Shown piece after piece: positions 12,869-25,131 of a DNA stretch of 64,000 bases (its first letter is position 1; every line of letters begins with the position of its first letter). The translations under genes and the position numbers were made by a program. The notes below the pieces were generated by a model that saw only the letters and a program-made list of their open reading frames with translations, was not told the origin of the DNA and did not search any database. This stretch comes from Kingdonia uniflora (lineage: Eukaryota > Streptophyta > Magnoliopsida > Ranunculales > Circaeasteraceae): positions 496,001 to 560,000 of the forward strand of contig JACGCM010001123.1 in assembly GCA_014058105.1 (NCBI GenBank), written 5' to 3'.

Positions 12869-13336
12869 TAATGAGTTGGGATTGCTGTAGCCGTATAGCT
12901 TCACCATATCCGAAAACAGGTCTAGCAAAAAAAAAACCTGAGTTTAGAACCTGGCCTGACCCGATTAATTCGGTTCTATTCTGGTTTAAGTTTTGTATCT
13001 AGTCGGTTCGGGTTCGGGTTCAGCAGTTTGGTAACCCGACCAGCCCGGGTCAGATCAGGTTTAGGGCTTAACCTGGCCCGATCCGACCCGTGTACAACCA
13101 TATCTCTGATAATAAGGAGATCTCGATATATTAAAAGTCTGTAATGGCACAACGTAGGATCATTCAGTAGAGATTTTTCAACAAGGTATTCATATTCGCT
13201 GCTGTGCTCGTCATCAAGGATAAGAATTTAGAACCACTTATTATAAACGACTGTGTGTTGTTGTACATTGGCCAAAGTGGGTGTCTAGAATACAAGCGGA
13301 GCTCAGCTTGCTAGTATAATACGAAGTTATGCCATA

Positions 13337-13513
13337 GAGCCTATTAGTTACAAATAGGAATGGTACGAAAACATGATTAACTCGGAGAGATAATTGAGCC
13401 TATCGGTTGCAAATGGAAATGGTGCAAAAACATGATTAACTCGGAGAGATAATCGAGTCTAACGGTTACAAATGGGAATGGTACGAAAACATGATTAACT
13501 CGGAGATATAATT
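13337..13513 (+). repeat. 59-bp tandem repeat, three copies
   Basis: Units start at 13337, 13396 and 13455 with GAGCCTATTAGTTACAAAT, GAGCCTATCGGTTGCAAAT and GAGTCTAACGGTTACAAAT. Each contains CATGATTAACTCGGAGA. They lie in the Copia reverse transcriptase remnant, where the last copy encodes the KW motif region, so a coding segment was triplicated after the element died. Confidence 0.85.
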
Positions 13514-14885
13514 AAGTCAAGGTAAGACTATTTACCTAGAAATTCTCTAAGAGACTTAGCATCGATTACAATGAGACCTATTATCTAGTTACAGACGCTA
13601 TAATGTTTTGGTACTGATCAGTTTGTTAGTTGTCAAGGACAGGCTAGACATATGTCTTATGTAAATACCATGTATCTATATGGGAAACTAGATATAGATA
13701 TCTACATGAAGCCACCCAGGGAGGTATAAGCTTCTGGAAGTAATTAAGCCCAACGCACATGCCATATGGGCCTTAATTGCTTCAAGTTAACTATAATTTT
13801 TTCAATTTTATTACATACGTACCTCATATGTGTATGTAAGTTCTCATTAAAAGTCGGGGACTTTACAAATAGTCTTATTTGTCTATGAGTTTTCATTAAG
13901 AACACAGATATTAGCTTAAGTCATCATAATAGTGTACTAAATGATTTAGATATCATTAAAACTCCGGGGGAGATCATGAGAGCCACCGAATACCTTAGAA
14001 ATGAATTTGGAATAAAAGACCTTGGGAAACCAAGTATTGTCTCGATTTAAAGATTGAACATCTTGGTAGTGGCATACTCGTACACCAAGTAATATATATC
14101 GGAAGAGTTATCTAACATTTCGGTATGGATACAGTTCACGGTGGTAAGTCGTTTATTGTCTATCCATCACTTAGATGTGGAGAGCGACATCTTTCACCAT
14201 CTTAATGGGGGGAGAAACTCCTAGGGCCGTAACGCCATAGTTAGGAGGTGCTTTGTTATAGTTAGCTGGGTATACTAGACCTGATGACTCATTTGCAGTG
14301 AATTGTATGGCCTGCCATAGTTATGTTCCTATCTGAAGGTACTATAATGAGATCATACACATTCTGAGGTATCTGATCAGCATAAAAGACTAGGGCATGT
14401 TTTACACAAAAATAGTAAACGTAAATTATAGGGTATGTCGATGCAAAATACTTTCCAGACCTTCATAGAGGTCATTGTTAGATGGACTATGTATTTGTGT
14501 ATGGGGATATAATAAATTCTTGGAGATTGATGAAGCAGATGGCATTTGTTACATCCTTGAACCACGTAAGAATTCTTGCACTTCATGAAGTTGGCAGAGA
14601 ATAATGGTTACGCTTCAAGATACATCACATCAACTGAAGTTGTGGTATGTTCTATCCAAGATAAAACATTGACTCTGTAAGAAGACAATTTAGCTTGTAT
14701 CATTGAAGTCAATGATGATTTTATCAATGGTGATAGAGTGAAACACATTTTACTGAAGTCTTTCCATACTTATGAATTACAAAAGGCAAATGAGATTGAA
14801 GTATTTCAAGACATTTCAGAAGACAACTTTGTAAACCTATTCACGAAGACTCTTGTACCACTTAGGTTTAAGCAGCTGGTACACA

Positions 14886-15338
14886 TAGGGGCAAAGCTAG
14901 GGGGACCAGCGGGTTCAAATGACCCCACTGGATTTGCCAGAAATCACTTACCAGATAGCTAAAAATAATACATATATTATGTATAATTTGTATATATATT
15001 ACCCCACTCAATTCTAATCAATATAGTTGTTATTAGTCCAGTTGACTAGTATGTTGGTTTTGACTACCTAAACAAGGGTTCAAGTCCCCACAACCTCATT
15101 TTTATATTTTTGATTATTAAGTCATACTTCATCATTTAACATTATATGATTTAAAATTAACTTTTAGATTGAGGACTCTCTTCTAAGACTTTTTTATTAT
15201 TATTATCTTTAACTTGGTGAGTTCTAATATAAGCGATACTAAAATACCCTAATATGCTTCTTCTTTTTTCTTGAGGGCGATGCCCCCGAACCCCCTCATT
15301 TTTTTACCCAGTGGACTCAAGTTCTGTCTTCGCCCCTG
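14886..15338. mobile_element. Small hAT-type MITE in Copia RNase H
   Basis: Ends are TAGGGGCAAAG and, inverted, CAGGGGCGAAG. They are flanked by GGTACACA (14878-14885) and GGTACACG (15339-15346), an 8-bp duplication with one mismatch, as expected for hAT. Excising it joins codons for QLVH directly to GIGMRK, the normal Copia RNase H tail. The interior holds a TAGTCCAGTTGACTAGTATG block and, downstream, a B-box-like GGGTTCAAGTCCCC (about 15065), a tRNA-like arrangement. No open frame of interest. Confidence 0.9.
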
Positions 15339-15674
15339 GGTACACGGAATTGGCATGCGGAAGTTTTTATTCATCATTATCTCAGGAAGTTGCATCTCAG
15401 GGAGATAGATCTAGGGGGAGATTGACGTCAGGGGTAGTAGTCCCGACCTGACGTGGACACATGCGTGTTGTACTCTTTTTCGTGATAGTACAATTTTTGT
15501 CCTAAGGGATTTTACTGACTAGAGGTTTTTATAAGGCAGCGTATACGCATCCACAACCCATACAGGGCATATGATTGTACTCTTTCTTTGCACAACCTTT
15601 TGCCCAATGGGGTTTTGCTAGGCAAAGGTTTTGACGAAGCAAGTCATCCTGGAATGGAATACCCCAAGGGAGAG

Positions 15675-15835
15675 TGTTAGGAGTTGAATTGGGGTGTCCT
15701 ACTGGGCTTCTAATAAACCCATATAAGCTAGGGCTTATGGGGAGAGTTTTAGAGAGTATTTAGCACCCAAAAGGGTTCAGTATTGTAGCACAAGAGAACA
15801 ACCTATCAATAAGTAGATTAGCTTGATATCTAACA
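15675..15835 (+). repeat. 3' LTR of the 987-15835 Copia element
   Basis: The repeat begins TGTTAGGAGTTG and ends GATATCTAACA. It matches 987-1233 apart from two blocks missing here. The preceding AAGGGAGAG is the polypurine tract. Confidence 0.85.
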
Positions 15836-16268
15836 TAAACTACATAAATTTTGGCACAAACACTTTCATTGTTTGGTTGGCCATAGAAAATGATAAAAAA
15901 ATCATAAAATAGGTTTAAAGTGTATAAATTTTGGCACATTTTCACTTACTATTAATCACCGTAAAATCACTCCATAAGACAATCGAAAACCTCATCTTCT
16001 AGAGAAAACTTATGAATCAAACAACCACAGAAAGTTGAGGGTGTAGTGTCCCAAACAAGGGAAACCAAAATTTCATATCAACCCGAGCCCCTTTAGGGCA
16101 TTCATAACAACTAGGTGAAGGATGATGTGGAGGGTAGATTCTCATCCTTCACCCTCTTCTCAACATTTTCACCCCCCAGCAGCTAGGTCGAAAATCTATG
16201 TGGCATTGCATTTTCCACCTTGAGGGTGGATTATCCGCCCTCTGGGTGGATTTTTGGTAGATTGATGT

Positions 16269-16457
16269 CGCACAGTTCAGAATTGCGCATAGGGATTAAG
16301 CCAATGAGATGATGACACTTGTCATGCTTGAAAAGGTCATCTTGTTGTGCAGTTCAGAACTGCGCATATATACAACGGCTAAGATGGAGACACGTAGATG
16401 GCTAAGATTTAAATTAAACCAAACGGCAAGTTCTTGCTGCGCAGTTCGTGCAGCAAG
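16269..16457. repeat. Left subterminal palindromes of the Harbinger element
   Basis: Three copies of a palindromic motif built on GCGCAGTTCAGAACTGCGC. Centres are GTTCAGAAT at 16275, GTTCAGAAC at 16352 and GTTCGTGC at 16444; the last is embedded in its own CTTGCTGC/GCAGCAAG palindrome. Spacing is 77 and 92 bases. They mirror three copies at the right end and are plausible transposase or accessory-protein binding sites; that role is inference. Confidence 0.75.
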
Positions 16458-16668
16458 AGTCTGCATAAAATATATGTTGGTTCCCCTTCATACCTGGATT
16501 TTCCCTGATCAAACTTCTTCAACAAGATGCTCAAAGGCTATAAACGGTTAGTTTTTTCTCTATCTATAAAACTCATTTATCTTCTACTCTCTTACTCTTC
16601 TACAATCAACACATTCATCTTATATCTCAAAACTCAACTTTTTCCTTTGTTATCATTTTTGTCGAATT

Positions 16669-18003
16669 ATGTCTGGCGAAATCCTGGCTGACCTACTCAT
16701 GTTTGACCCATCACTCTCATCTTTGGAGTTATCGTCTTCATCATCGTGCGGAAGCGAAGAGCTTTTCCGACGTTAAATTGAGATGATGCACGAGTATAAC
16801 AAGATTATGATTGTGATGGGAGAAGCAAAAGAAAAAAAACAAGATGTGACATCATCACGGGGATGAGGAGGAAGTAAAATGGGAAGGATTGACAAGCGGA
16901 AAGGCCGTAATCATAAATTAGGGGAGTTTAGCCTTAATCGGGATTACTTCGGTGACAACCCAAGATTTAAAGGTATCCCATTTCGTCGTCGATTTTGTAT
17001 AAGCGATGGTGTGTATCAACATATTTCTTATCAAATACTTTCTTCGAACCCCTATTTTATTCAAAAAGAAAATGCCGCTAAGACAATGGGCTTATCCTCG
17101 TACCAAAAGATAACGTGCGCACTTCACATGTTCTGTTATGGTACGAGCGCAGATGCCCAAGAAGATTACCTTAGGATTGGGGAGTCTACGGGTATTTTGT
17201 GCTTAAAAGAATTTTGTTAAACTTTTATAACACAATTTGAAGCTTAATACCTTAGATCTCCCAATAAAAACAATACATTACACTTGTTAGAAATGAATGG
17301 ATAACGAGGCTTCCCGGGGATAATAGGTAGTTAAGATTGTATGCATTGGAAATAGAAGAATTATCCTACCGGGTGGGCATGACAATATACCGGGTATAAG
17401 AAAATCCCGACAGTGATTTTAAAAGCGGTTGTATCACAAGATCTTTAGATATGACACGCATTCTTTGGGGTGCCCGGTTCTAACAACGACGTGAACGTCT
17501 TGCATCAATGGTGGATTTTTAACAACTTGTCTAATGGAGTTGTGCCGCCATGTAATTATAATATAGGCATGGTACCACACACTATAGGGTATTACTTAGC
17601 GGATGGAGTCTATCCAAAATGGCAAACACTTATTCAAACCATAAGAAATCCATCCAACGATGCCAAAAGATATTTTTTAAAGATGCAAGAAGCATGCGGG
17701 AAAGACGTAGAGCATGATTTTAGGGTATTACAAGCTAGGTTTTAAATATTGGCACACGGTGCGCGATTTTGGAAACCTAGTGATATAGGAAATGTTATGT
17801 ACGCATGTATAATTATGCACAATAAGATCGCCGAAGATGAACGTTATACTTACATCCAGCAAATGGACATTGATCCCGAGTTTAGAACATCCGTGAAGAA
17901 TAGGAAGGAGAACTTAAATCCAAGACACGCGATCAACACTATGGCAAAGTACATCCAAAAAGTTCATGAAATTAGAAATGAAGGTGCTCATTATCAATTA
18001 TGA
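16669..18003 (+). pseudogene. PIF/Harbinger DDE transposase, degenerate
   Basis: The family cuts and joins element ends at TTA/TAA targets. Reading starts at ATG 16669 (MSGEILADLL), hits a stop in the serine-rich N-terminus, and continues from 16879. The block at about 16930-17215 (NRDYFGDNPRF, FRRRFCIS, YGTSADAQEDYLRIGEST) is the conserved N-terminal half. A disturbed stretch at 17221-17470 still shows the RGFPG and DCMHW region. From 17470, GSNNDVNVL, the GYYLADGVYPKW block, DVEHDFRVLQARF and IIMHNKIAEDER follow. The ND and DVE acidic residues of the catalytic domain are visible; the first aspartate lies in the broken segment. Several stops and frameshifts, so non-functional as read. Confidence 0.9.
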
Positions 18004-18289
18004 GATGAACTTATCACGCATTTGTGGAATCGAAAAGAAGCGGAGTAATGTAGTCTTCATCATTATTATTTTTTCATTCTAAAGTAATGTATTTTATTTC
18101 CAAGTTTTATGTTAAAATTGTAATGTATTTGCTCTACTTGATTGAAGTATATTTTAAATGAAAGGAGCTGTGAGATCTTTGCCTCACAGGACAAGTAGAT
18201 AGTACTCAAGAAACCTAAAAAAAACTTGTACACAAAAAACTAGCCGTTAATATGGCTGTTGAATAACTTGCACAACAAGTTTGTTCAAA

Positions 18290-18470
18290 CAATAATAAAT
18301 TTTCTGTGACCCAATGAATAAAACATAGTTTAAAATAAACATAGTTTAAACAAGATTAATACTCAACATATTTTAAACAAAACATAGTTTAAATAAAATA
18401 TAGTTTAAACAATATTAATACTCAACATAGTTTAAAAAAAACATAAATCAAAGTTCTAAATATAACATAG
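18290..18470. repeat. AT-rich minisatellite between convergent genes
   Basis: ACATAGTTTAAA, CATATTTTAAAC and AATACTCAACATA units alternate irregularly between the 3' ends of the transposase and the PMD gene. No coding potential. Confidence 0.7.
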
Positions 18471-20518
18471 CCTAACTGGGACGACCCCTCTTGGTTTGGC
18501 GACGCGTCTGCTACGTGCGAGATTCTCGTCATAGGTACATTGCACAATTGGCTTTGTCTGGTAGGAAATTAACATCTCAACTAGTCTCTCAGACGTCTCT
18601 CGGATGACCTCGGGTGCCCGCCTCAGCTCCCCTCGAACTCAGAATTATGGTCAACTAGTTGCCTCGAGTCTTCATATGTTGTATACCGTATTCCTTGGGA
18701 TTAATGCCACAACTCGTCAATACTATACGTAGGTGGACACGGGTATGGTACCTGCATCACCGAGATCGGTATCCGTCTACGTTGATCGTTCGTTCCCGAC
18801 ACATTCATGAGCCATCCTATATCATGTGGATCGCCGATCGCCTGAACACCATAGTTTTGTATCTATGAAGACATAGTTAAACTCGACGTAGGTAGCAAGT
18901 GTACATTGGGCTTTACTAGATCATGCCCGACCATCCAAATATTTCTTGCCCTCTTTACTATATTACAACCGATCTTGGGATTATGATAAACGACGCGCCA
19001 ATATCTCATGTAATCTACATCTGAAGCAAGATAATTACGACCATCGTAGAAGTCCACATATTTTAGACTTTGATATAACTCTCGATTGTACCTTAGGAAT
19101 TATATAATCTCTTGAGGGGGGTCATAGGGCACACTATCATGCCCGATCATCTGAAGCATACACCGGTCTCCTAAATACCAAAGCGTACCATGCCCGTATG
19201 GGACTGACACCAATGAAACCCTCTGGAAGCTCAGCGCTGAAACAACTCTTACCTCTAGACGGATTAATTGCCTAGACCTGTGCCATGGTTGCCAATCTAT
19301 GTTGGTTCTATCCTTCTATTTTATCATTTCTCTGATCACAACAAAAGAGTGATAGATTTCAGACCCCGTACTAGCCCTTTCATCTCCCCACGCACCCATA
19401 CGGGGATAAATATGGTTAAAGTTTTGTACCTTCACTAGATGCATTCCAACCCGACAGTACCCAAAGAACAAGAACTCCAACATCGCATAGAATCCGATGA
19501 TCGATTTCTTCACCTTCCCGTCCTTAAGAACTGAGACTTCATCAAGTCCCCGATACAAAGCCGCCATAATTGGCGTACCCCAGTCAAAAACGGCGCACCA
19601 ATAATATCGTAGTCTGTCAAGGCTATAAAATAACCCGCCCGTAGAGATGTGCTACCATTTGAGAAGAAGAGATTACCCATCATATAGGCAATAAATGCCC
19701 TCGCATACACGATATCCATTTGTAGGTCGTAATTGTTGAGACGTGGATTCGAAGGCTCTTTCCACATTTTTAAATAGGCAAGAGTGATGTTACCGTACCT
19801 GATGTCAGCGCTTGTGATTCCCGGGAATATCTTTTTTGTTTCCTCTAACTTGGAGTACCTCTTGTTATACGGGAGTTTGTGACCCCTCCCAAAAGATATT
19901 CCCGTTAGCATGACGAAGTCTAACGGTGTAAAACTTAATTCCCTGCAAGGGAAGTGAAAGGTATGGGTGGAAGGCCACCACCATTCCACGAGAGCATGAA
20001 TGAGACGATTATCAAAGTTTCCCGCCTTAATCGAGAAAACTCTTCAAAGCCCAAATCGTCGACCAACTTCTTCAATGTCGGGTACACGGCAATCCATTGG
20101 TACCACTTCAGTACCTTATCTAATGATCCCCTATACTGTATTTCATCTCGGTTCTGATAAAAAAATACATTAACACGTTAGACTTTTATTCGGGCATTTC
20201 ATCGAACAAATGGTAATATACGTTAATAACACTTAAAATTTAAGTTTTTTAGACTTATATCCTTTGATATATATCGATATTTGACTTATATCCCTCCATT
20301 TAGCAGAAAAGCAGTTATAGTTCTTTTTTTTCAATTTGACTCTGGTCAACTCACGTTGACTTACATGTTTAACGATAAGATGTAAAGACCAACTTACCCT
20401 TTAAACTTACGTGTTATGCAGCTGATCTCTTCTCTTCTCTTCTCTTTCTCAGCTCGTCTGAAAACAACAACTCCTCTCTAAAATTTGAAAATAAAAAAAC
20501 TCTTAAATTTGAAGAATA

Positions 20519-23500
20519 ATGGTGAAGAAGAAGAACTCGAAGAAGAGCTTGAAAATGCAATTAAGAAATGAGGTTGGTGATGATGATTCTAACCCCATCA
20601 CCGTCCCTGATAATACAGTAGATGATTACCCTCCACCTAATTTGGAAGAAACAAGAATGAGACTCTCTATTCCTAAACCAAGGTATGAATTTATACTTAC
20701 AATGTTCAATTGGGATGTTTTTTAGGGTTTATTAGAAATTAGGTTTTTTTAGGGTTTGTAATTAAATTGGGGGTTTCAAAATTTAGGGTATTTGCTACTC
20801 AATTGGGGTTTTTGGTATGATATTAGTACTAATTATAGTCCTATACAATGTACAATTTATGTTGTACAATGCATATATATGTTCAATGTTCAATTGCTGT
20901 TACAGGCATACATACGATTTGAGGGATGTTTTTATTAACTATGGGGGAAAGTGGGGTAAAATGAGTCCTACTGGTTGGGTTGAAAATGATTATAAAGGGG
21001 GGGAAAGTTTTAAGTTTGGGATATTATGTGGGGAGGGGATAAATTATGGGGAATTTGTAAGAGATATTGCAGGCAAGGTGAATGACCATCATGGGGTGGG
21101 GAATTACATTCCAGAGGGGAATGTAATAGAGCTTGTATTTGTACAATGGGTTGCCTTTTATTATCAGGAGTACAAATGATTTGAGGGAAATGTGGGCACA
21201 GGGTGATGAAAGTTATCCAATAAGAACACATATTTATATCAAGCCAACAAATGTAGTAAGAGAGATAGTTGATGAAGCTGGGGAGTATGTTCTTCTAGAG
21301 GATGATGAGATAGATTATATCATATCCCCAAGAGAGACAAAAAGAAGAATACCACCCCAGTTAAGGCCACCCCAGTTAAGAAGGATGCTAAGAGAAAGGA
21401 AAAAGCAGTGGCTGCCAATAAACCAGCCAAGAGGCAGAAGAATGTTGAGCTCTCAGACTCAGAAGAATTGGATACTTTACCTAAAGTTTATCAGAGTGAC
21501 AAAGAGATTGACCTAGAGGAAATAGCTGATTATGGGATAGAAATTCTAGTGAATATGGTGGCAGAAAGTGAAAGTGAATGTGATGATATAGATGAAGAAC
21601 AAGAGAGATGGGTTAGGTATGCCCAAGCTGGGATTGATTGTTTGGGGGCTGAGGATGGTTATTACAGCACCCACTCATCTGATGATGAGGATTATGTTCC
21701 TACTGCTAAAGAGCTTGAAAGAGGTGATGATTTTGAAGGTGTTGATGTAGAATTGAATGATATCTATAGTAAATAGGAGGATGGAAGAGTGAAAACACCA
21801 TTGGAAGTTGGTTTCAAACAACTTGAGGTAGGGATGCAATTGGCAACTGTATATGAAGCTAGAGAACATATGAGAAGGTTTGGAATTGTAAACCACTTTA
21901 CATATATATCCATCAAGAATGACTAGACTGAGGTTTTAGTGTTCAGAGGAAAACTGTGAGTAGTTTGTATTTATATCAAGAAACAATGATGGGCACACTA
22001 TGGTTTTAAAATATGGTAACTTTCAGCATTCTTGTGAAGGAAGGCTAGGGGCAGAAAATACCTTGTGTAATGCACCATGGGTTGCTAGAGAAGTTGAAGC
22101 ATTAGTTAGAGATGTTAGGGCAATGACTCCCAAGGCAATTAAGACCAGAATGAAGACAAAGTTTGGTGTTGAGATTAGTTACTGGACTGCTTGGAATGCA
22201 AGACAAATCTGCATGGAGAGTATAGTAAGGACTTATGATCAGGGTTACAATGGGTTGCCTTCATTGTGTGTGGAGATTTTGAAATCCAATCCTGGGAGCA
22301 TAGCTTGAACCTGGAGACAAGATGACACACTGCAATGGACTGGTACTCTTGTGGCTTTCAGGGCATCTTTGAATGGCTTTGTTAAGGGGTGTAGACCTAT
22401 ATCGGGGTTGATGGTTGTTTTTTAAAAGGGAAGTATGGAGGGGTTTGCCTATCTGTACTTAGTCCTGATGCCAACAATGGCTTGTTGCCAATTGAAGTGT
22501 ACATGTGCAGAACTGAATGTAAAGACAGTTGGACTGATTTTCTTACTAAGGTATAACCTTACTTATCTGCACACCCAAGAAAATTGACCTTTATCTCTAA
22601 TAGGCAGAAGGAGCTTATTGATTCAGTGGCAAAGATTTTTCCAAATGTAAATCATAGGTTTTGTTTCAGACACATGTTTAAAAATATGAAAAATACCACA
22701 AGGGAGCACACTTAGAAAGACTGTCATGGGGAGCTGCAAGAGCTTTTAGGCAGACTGAAAAACAAAAGTTTCTAAATCAGCTTGGCATTGACATCCCTGG
22801 GGTAAAAAACTACTTGGAGAAAGAACCATATGAGCATTGGTGTAGATCTCATTTTGATTATACTTCAAAATGTGAACATATAACCAATAATTTTAGTGAG
22901 TCCTTCAATTGGTGGATCATGAAGATCAGAGATAAACCATTAACCAAAGCATTTGAGAGACTAAGTTTGATGCTTATGAAACTAATGTTTAATAGAAGAA
23001 CCAAAGTAGAGTCATGGGATCAAGGTGGCTTGGTACCAAGAGCAGTTAAACATCTTGAGTATTTAATGGCACATTATGGGGAGTATGAGATGGAAGGAGG
23101 TGATAAGAATGAATGGGTTTCAATCTCTAGTACTGGGGCAAGGTGGGTACTAAACCTGGAAGAGAGAACTTGCCAATGCATTGAGTGGCAATTGACAGGA
23201 ATGCCTTGTATCCATACTGCAAGTGTATTAATCCCAAGGAGGCAAACATTGAAAGGGTAAAAAATATATTTGCCTAATTTATTTATTACTTTTTTTCATT
23301 TGATTTCACTGTCTCATGCATTTTCATTTGATTTCCTTACAGTTATTTTTCACCATATCACTTTGTTGCTTCATATGTGGCTACATATAGTGGTATTATA
23401 CATCCAGTATCTGATGAAACACATTGGGGCTCTGTAAGTTAAAATTCATTGGTATTATACATCCACATATAGTGGTATTATACATCTACATATAGTATGA

Positions 23501-24503
23501 AACACACTGGTATTATACATCCACATATAGTATGAAACACACTTGTATTATGCATCTACATATAGTGATATTATACATCCAAACACACTGGTATTATACA
23601 TCCAGTGGTATTATACTTTCCCTGCCTAAGTTACAGTCTCTTAATGTTCTTTTATTGTATACACACACACTGTTCTTTTTGTTGCTTCTAATTGTATTAT
23701 GTTAATTTGTTATTATTATGTAGCCACCTGATGTGGTTGATCCACCACCATTGCAGAGAGGGAGGGGAAGACCTAGAAAGGAGAGAATCAAGGATGATGA
23801 AGTGAATAAAGTACAAAAAAAATGTGGGAAACGTGGTGCTTTTGGCCACAATAAAAAAACTTGCAAAGGTAAGCCTATCCAAATTCAAAGTGCACCTGCA
23901 CCTAAAGCAAGGGGAAGACCATCAAAAAAGACAACCAAAGCATACTTCAGTCAGTCACAGCAATCAAATGTTACTCAAGTACAAACAACACCTATAGTTG
24001 GAGGAGTACAAAGCAGTGGGAGGGCATCCAATGCTGGCAGAGGGAGGGGAAGAAGTGTATCAACACCCATAGCTGGAGGAGTACAAACAACACCTATAGC
24101 TGGAGGAAGGGGTAGCAGTGGGAGGGAATCCAATGCTGGCAGAGGGAGGGGAAGAAATGCATCAATACCCATAGTTAGACAAGTACAAATAAGAAGTAGG
24201 AGGGCATTCAATGCTGGAGGAGTACAAACAAGAAGTGGGAAGTCATCCAATGCTGGCAGAGGCTGGGGAAGTAGTGAAGGTGCTGCAAGTTCATCCAATG
24301 CTGGCAGAGGGAGGGGAAGAGCTATGCAAACAAATCACCAAAGTTTGGTAGATGAATGGTTGAGTAACTCAGTCCCTGTAGAAGCTCCACAATCACAAGA
24401 GAGGCTACCACTAGTGATACCACCCATGCCTCCAAGGACAGATGCTCCAGCAAAACCTTATAAGAAAGCCTTCAAGCCACCTAGGCAAAACTGGAGGCTT
24501 TGA
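20519..24503 (+). pseudogene. MULE transposase (mudrA-like), frameshifted
   Basis: The start is ATG 20519 (MVKKKNSKK). Domains appear in mudrA order across frames. The N-terminal receptor-like block (INYGGKWGK, about 20900-21230) is followed by an acidic linker (21408-21776). Next come the region before the DDE core (AMTPKAIKTRMKTKFGVEIS, about 22120) and a broken DDE domain (22310-22750, DANNGLLPIEVY and TFISNRQKELID seen in shifted frames). NNFSESFNWWI and a SWIM zinc finger (CQCIEWQLTGMPCIH, about 23170-23215) precede an intron-like gap. The tail exon (23733-24503) has RGRGRPRKER, a zinc knuckle (CGKRGAFGHNKKTC) and SNAGRGRG repeats. Stops at 21777, 22306 and in the DDE core break it. Confidence 0.9.
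23385..23620. repeat. Minisatellite in a MULE transposase intron
   Basis: GGTATTATACATCCACATATAGT units with variants are repeated with TATGAAACACACT spacers. They lie between the SWIM-domain exon and the zinc-knuckle exon, so they are likely intronic. Confidence 0.75.
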
Positions 24504-24509
24504 AACAAT

Positions 24510-25060
24510 GGGATCTGTTGAAACAATGTTTGTGTTACAGTTTGTAAATGTGAAACAATGTGAAACAATGTGAAACAATGCATTGGCAGTTCTTGTGAAA
24601 CAATGTGAAACAATGTTTGTGTTACAGTTCTTGTGTTGTAGTTTGTTATTAACAATGTGTAATGGTTTGACTGTCTTATATTATTCCTATATGTGATGGC
24701 TTTGTTGATGTCTATTAATTATATGTGATGTTGTATGTACTGTGAAATTGCCTGTTATTCTTATATGTGATGTTATATCTAAAATTGTATGTGAAACTGT
24801 CTTTGCATGTAATTGTGAACTGGATATTTAATGTTGTATCTAAAACTGTATGTGAAATTGTCTCTATATGTGAAACTGTCTTTATATGTGAAACTGTAAT
24901 GTTATAAGAGATATGTGATTCTGTATCTGAAATGATGTAAGTGATATTCTTGTATTTGAAATGTTGCATCTGAAACTGTCTTTATATGTGATGCTCTCTG
25001 AAATGCTGTATCTGGAATGCTGGAATACTGAAATGCTTATGACATAAAAAGAAGGCAGAA
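24510..25060. repeat. Degenerate GTGAAAC-type repeats downstream of the MULE transposase
   Basis: Short units (GTGAAACAATG first, then TATATGTGAAACTGTCTT variants) fill the space between the two convergent MULE genes. There is no coding potential; the open frames across them are repeat artefacts. Confidence 0.75.
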
Positions 25061-25131
25061 TGAGGTATACTACATAAGAAGGCATGCATTCTTGTTTTCA
25101 AATCATTACATTCATACTTTCAAACACATCT

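Larger units (their letters stand above)
6961..13102. mobile_element. Large hAT-type element, GGTTCGG family, copy 2
   Basis: The left end TAGGGTTGTACAC (6961) and the right end GTGTACAACCATA (13102) carry the same subterminal CCCGAAC/GGTTCGG pattern as the copies at 5116 and 58632. The flanks TGTATGAT (6953-6960) and TCTCTGAT (13103-13110) match at six of eight bases. Copia pol resumes on the right flank, which supports a single insertion. At 6.1 kb it is over five times longer than its relatives. Extra content includes a TA/GA microsatellite, a reversed piece of the PPR gene, a PIF-type MITE and long stretches with nothing recognisable. No hAT transposase was seen. Two separate neighbouring insertions are the main alternative. 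Confidence 0.65.
3540..15420 (+). pseudogene. Decayed Copia gag-pol, split by three insertions
   Basis: Polyprotein remnants in several frames with many stops. A gag tail with NNKLMVENHKL lies near 3540-3620. Integrase remains lie at about 4180-5115 (for example CFQGKAIIRPS near 4675) and resume at 6244 after the first hAT, reading about 6244-6580 with LQLPTTVWA and CKTDCHFNEAIF. Reverse transcriptase remnants occupy about 13110-14070 (GYKWEW, DIDIYMKPP, FGIKDLGK). RNase H runs from about 14100 to 14885 (THELQ-like block, LFTKTL) and finishes at 15339 after the small hAT element, where LVH is followed by GIGMRK. No catalytic domain is intact. The matches are to the Copia pol family as I know it; the lineage is not assigned. 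Confidence 0.8.
987..15835 (+). mobile_element. Old Ty1/Copia retrotransposon with nested insertions
   Basis: The element is bounded by related direct repeats that start TGTTAGGAGTTG (987-1233 and 15675-15835). The flanks TAAAA (982-986) and TAAAC (15836-15840) are a likely 5-bp target duplication with one mismatch. A purine tract (AAGGGAGAG) precedes the right LTR. Between the LTRs, broken gag, integrase, reverse transcriptase and RNase H can be followed on the plus strand in the Copia order, with integrase before reverse transcriptase. Three hAT-type insertions account for about 7.7 kb of the 14.8 kb, leaving about 7.1 kb of original element. Many stops and diverged LTRs point to an old, dead copy. 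Confidence 0.85.

Noticed and set aside
23450..23620. Satellite or centromeric repeat
   Set aside because: Only a few irregular units confined to an intron-like gap of the MULE gene.
23975..24298. 107-residue leucine- and proline-rich minus-strand frame
   Set aside because: Antisense of the SNAGRGRG repeats in the MULE transposase tail.
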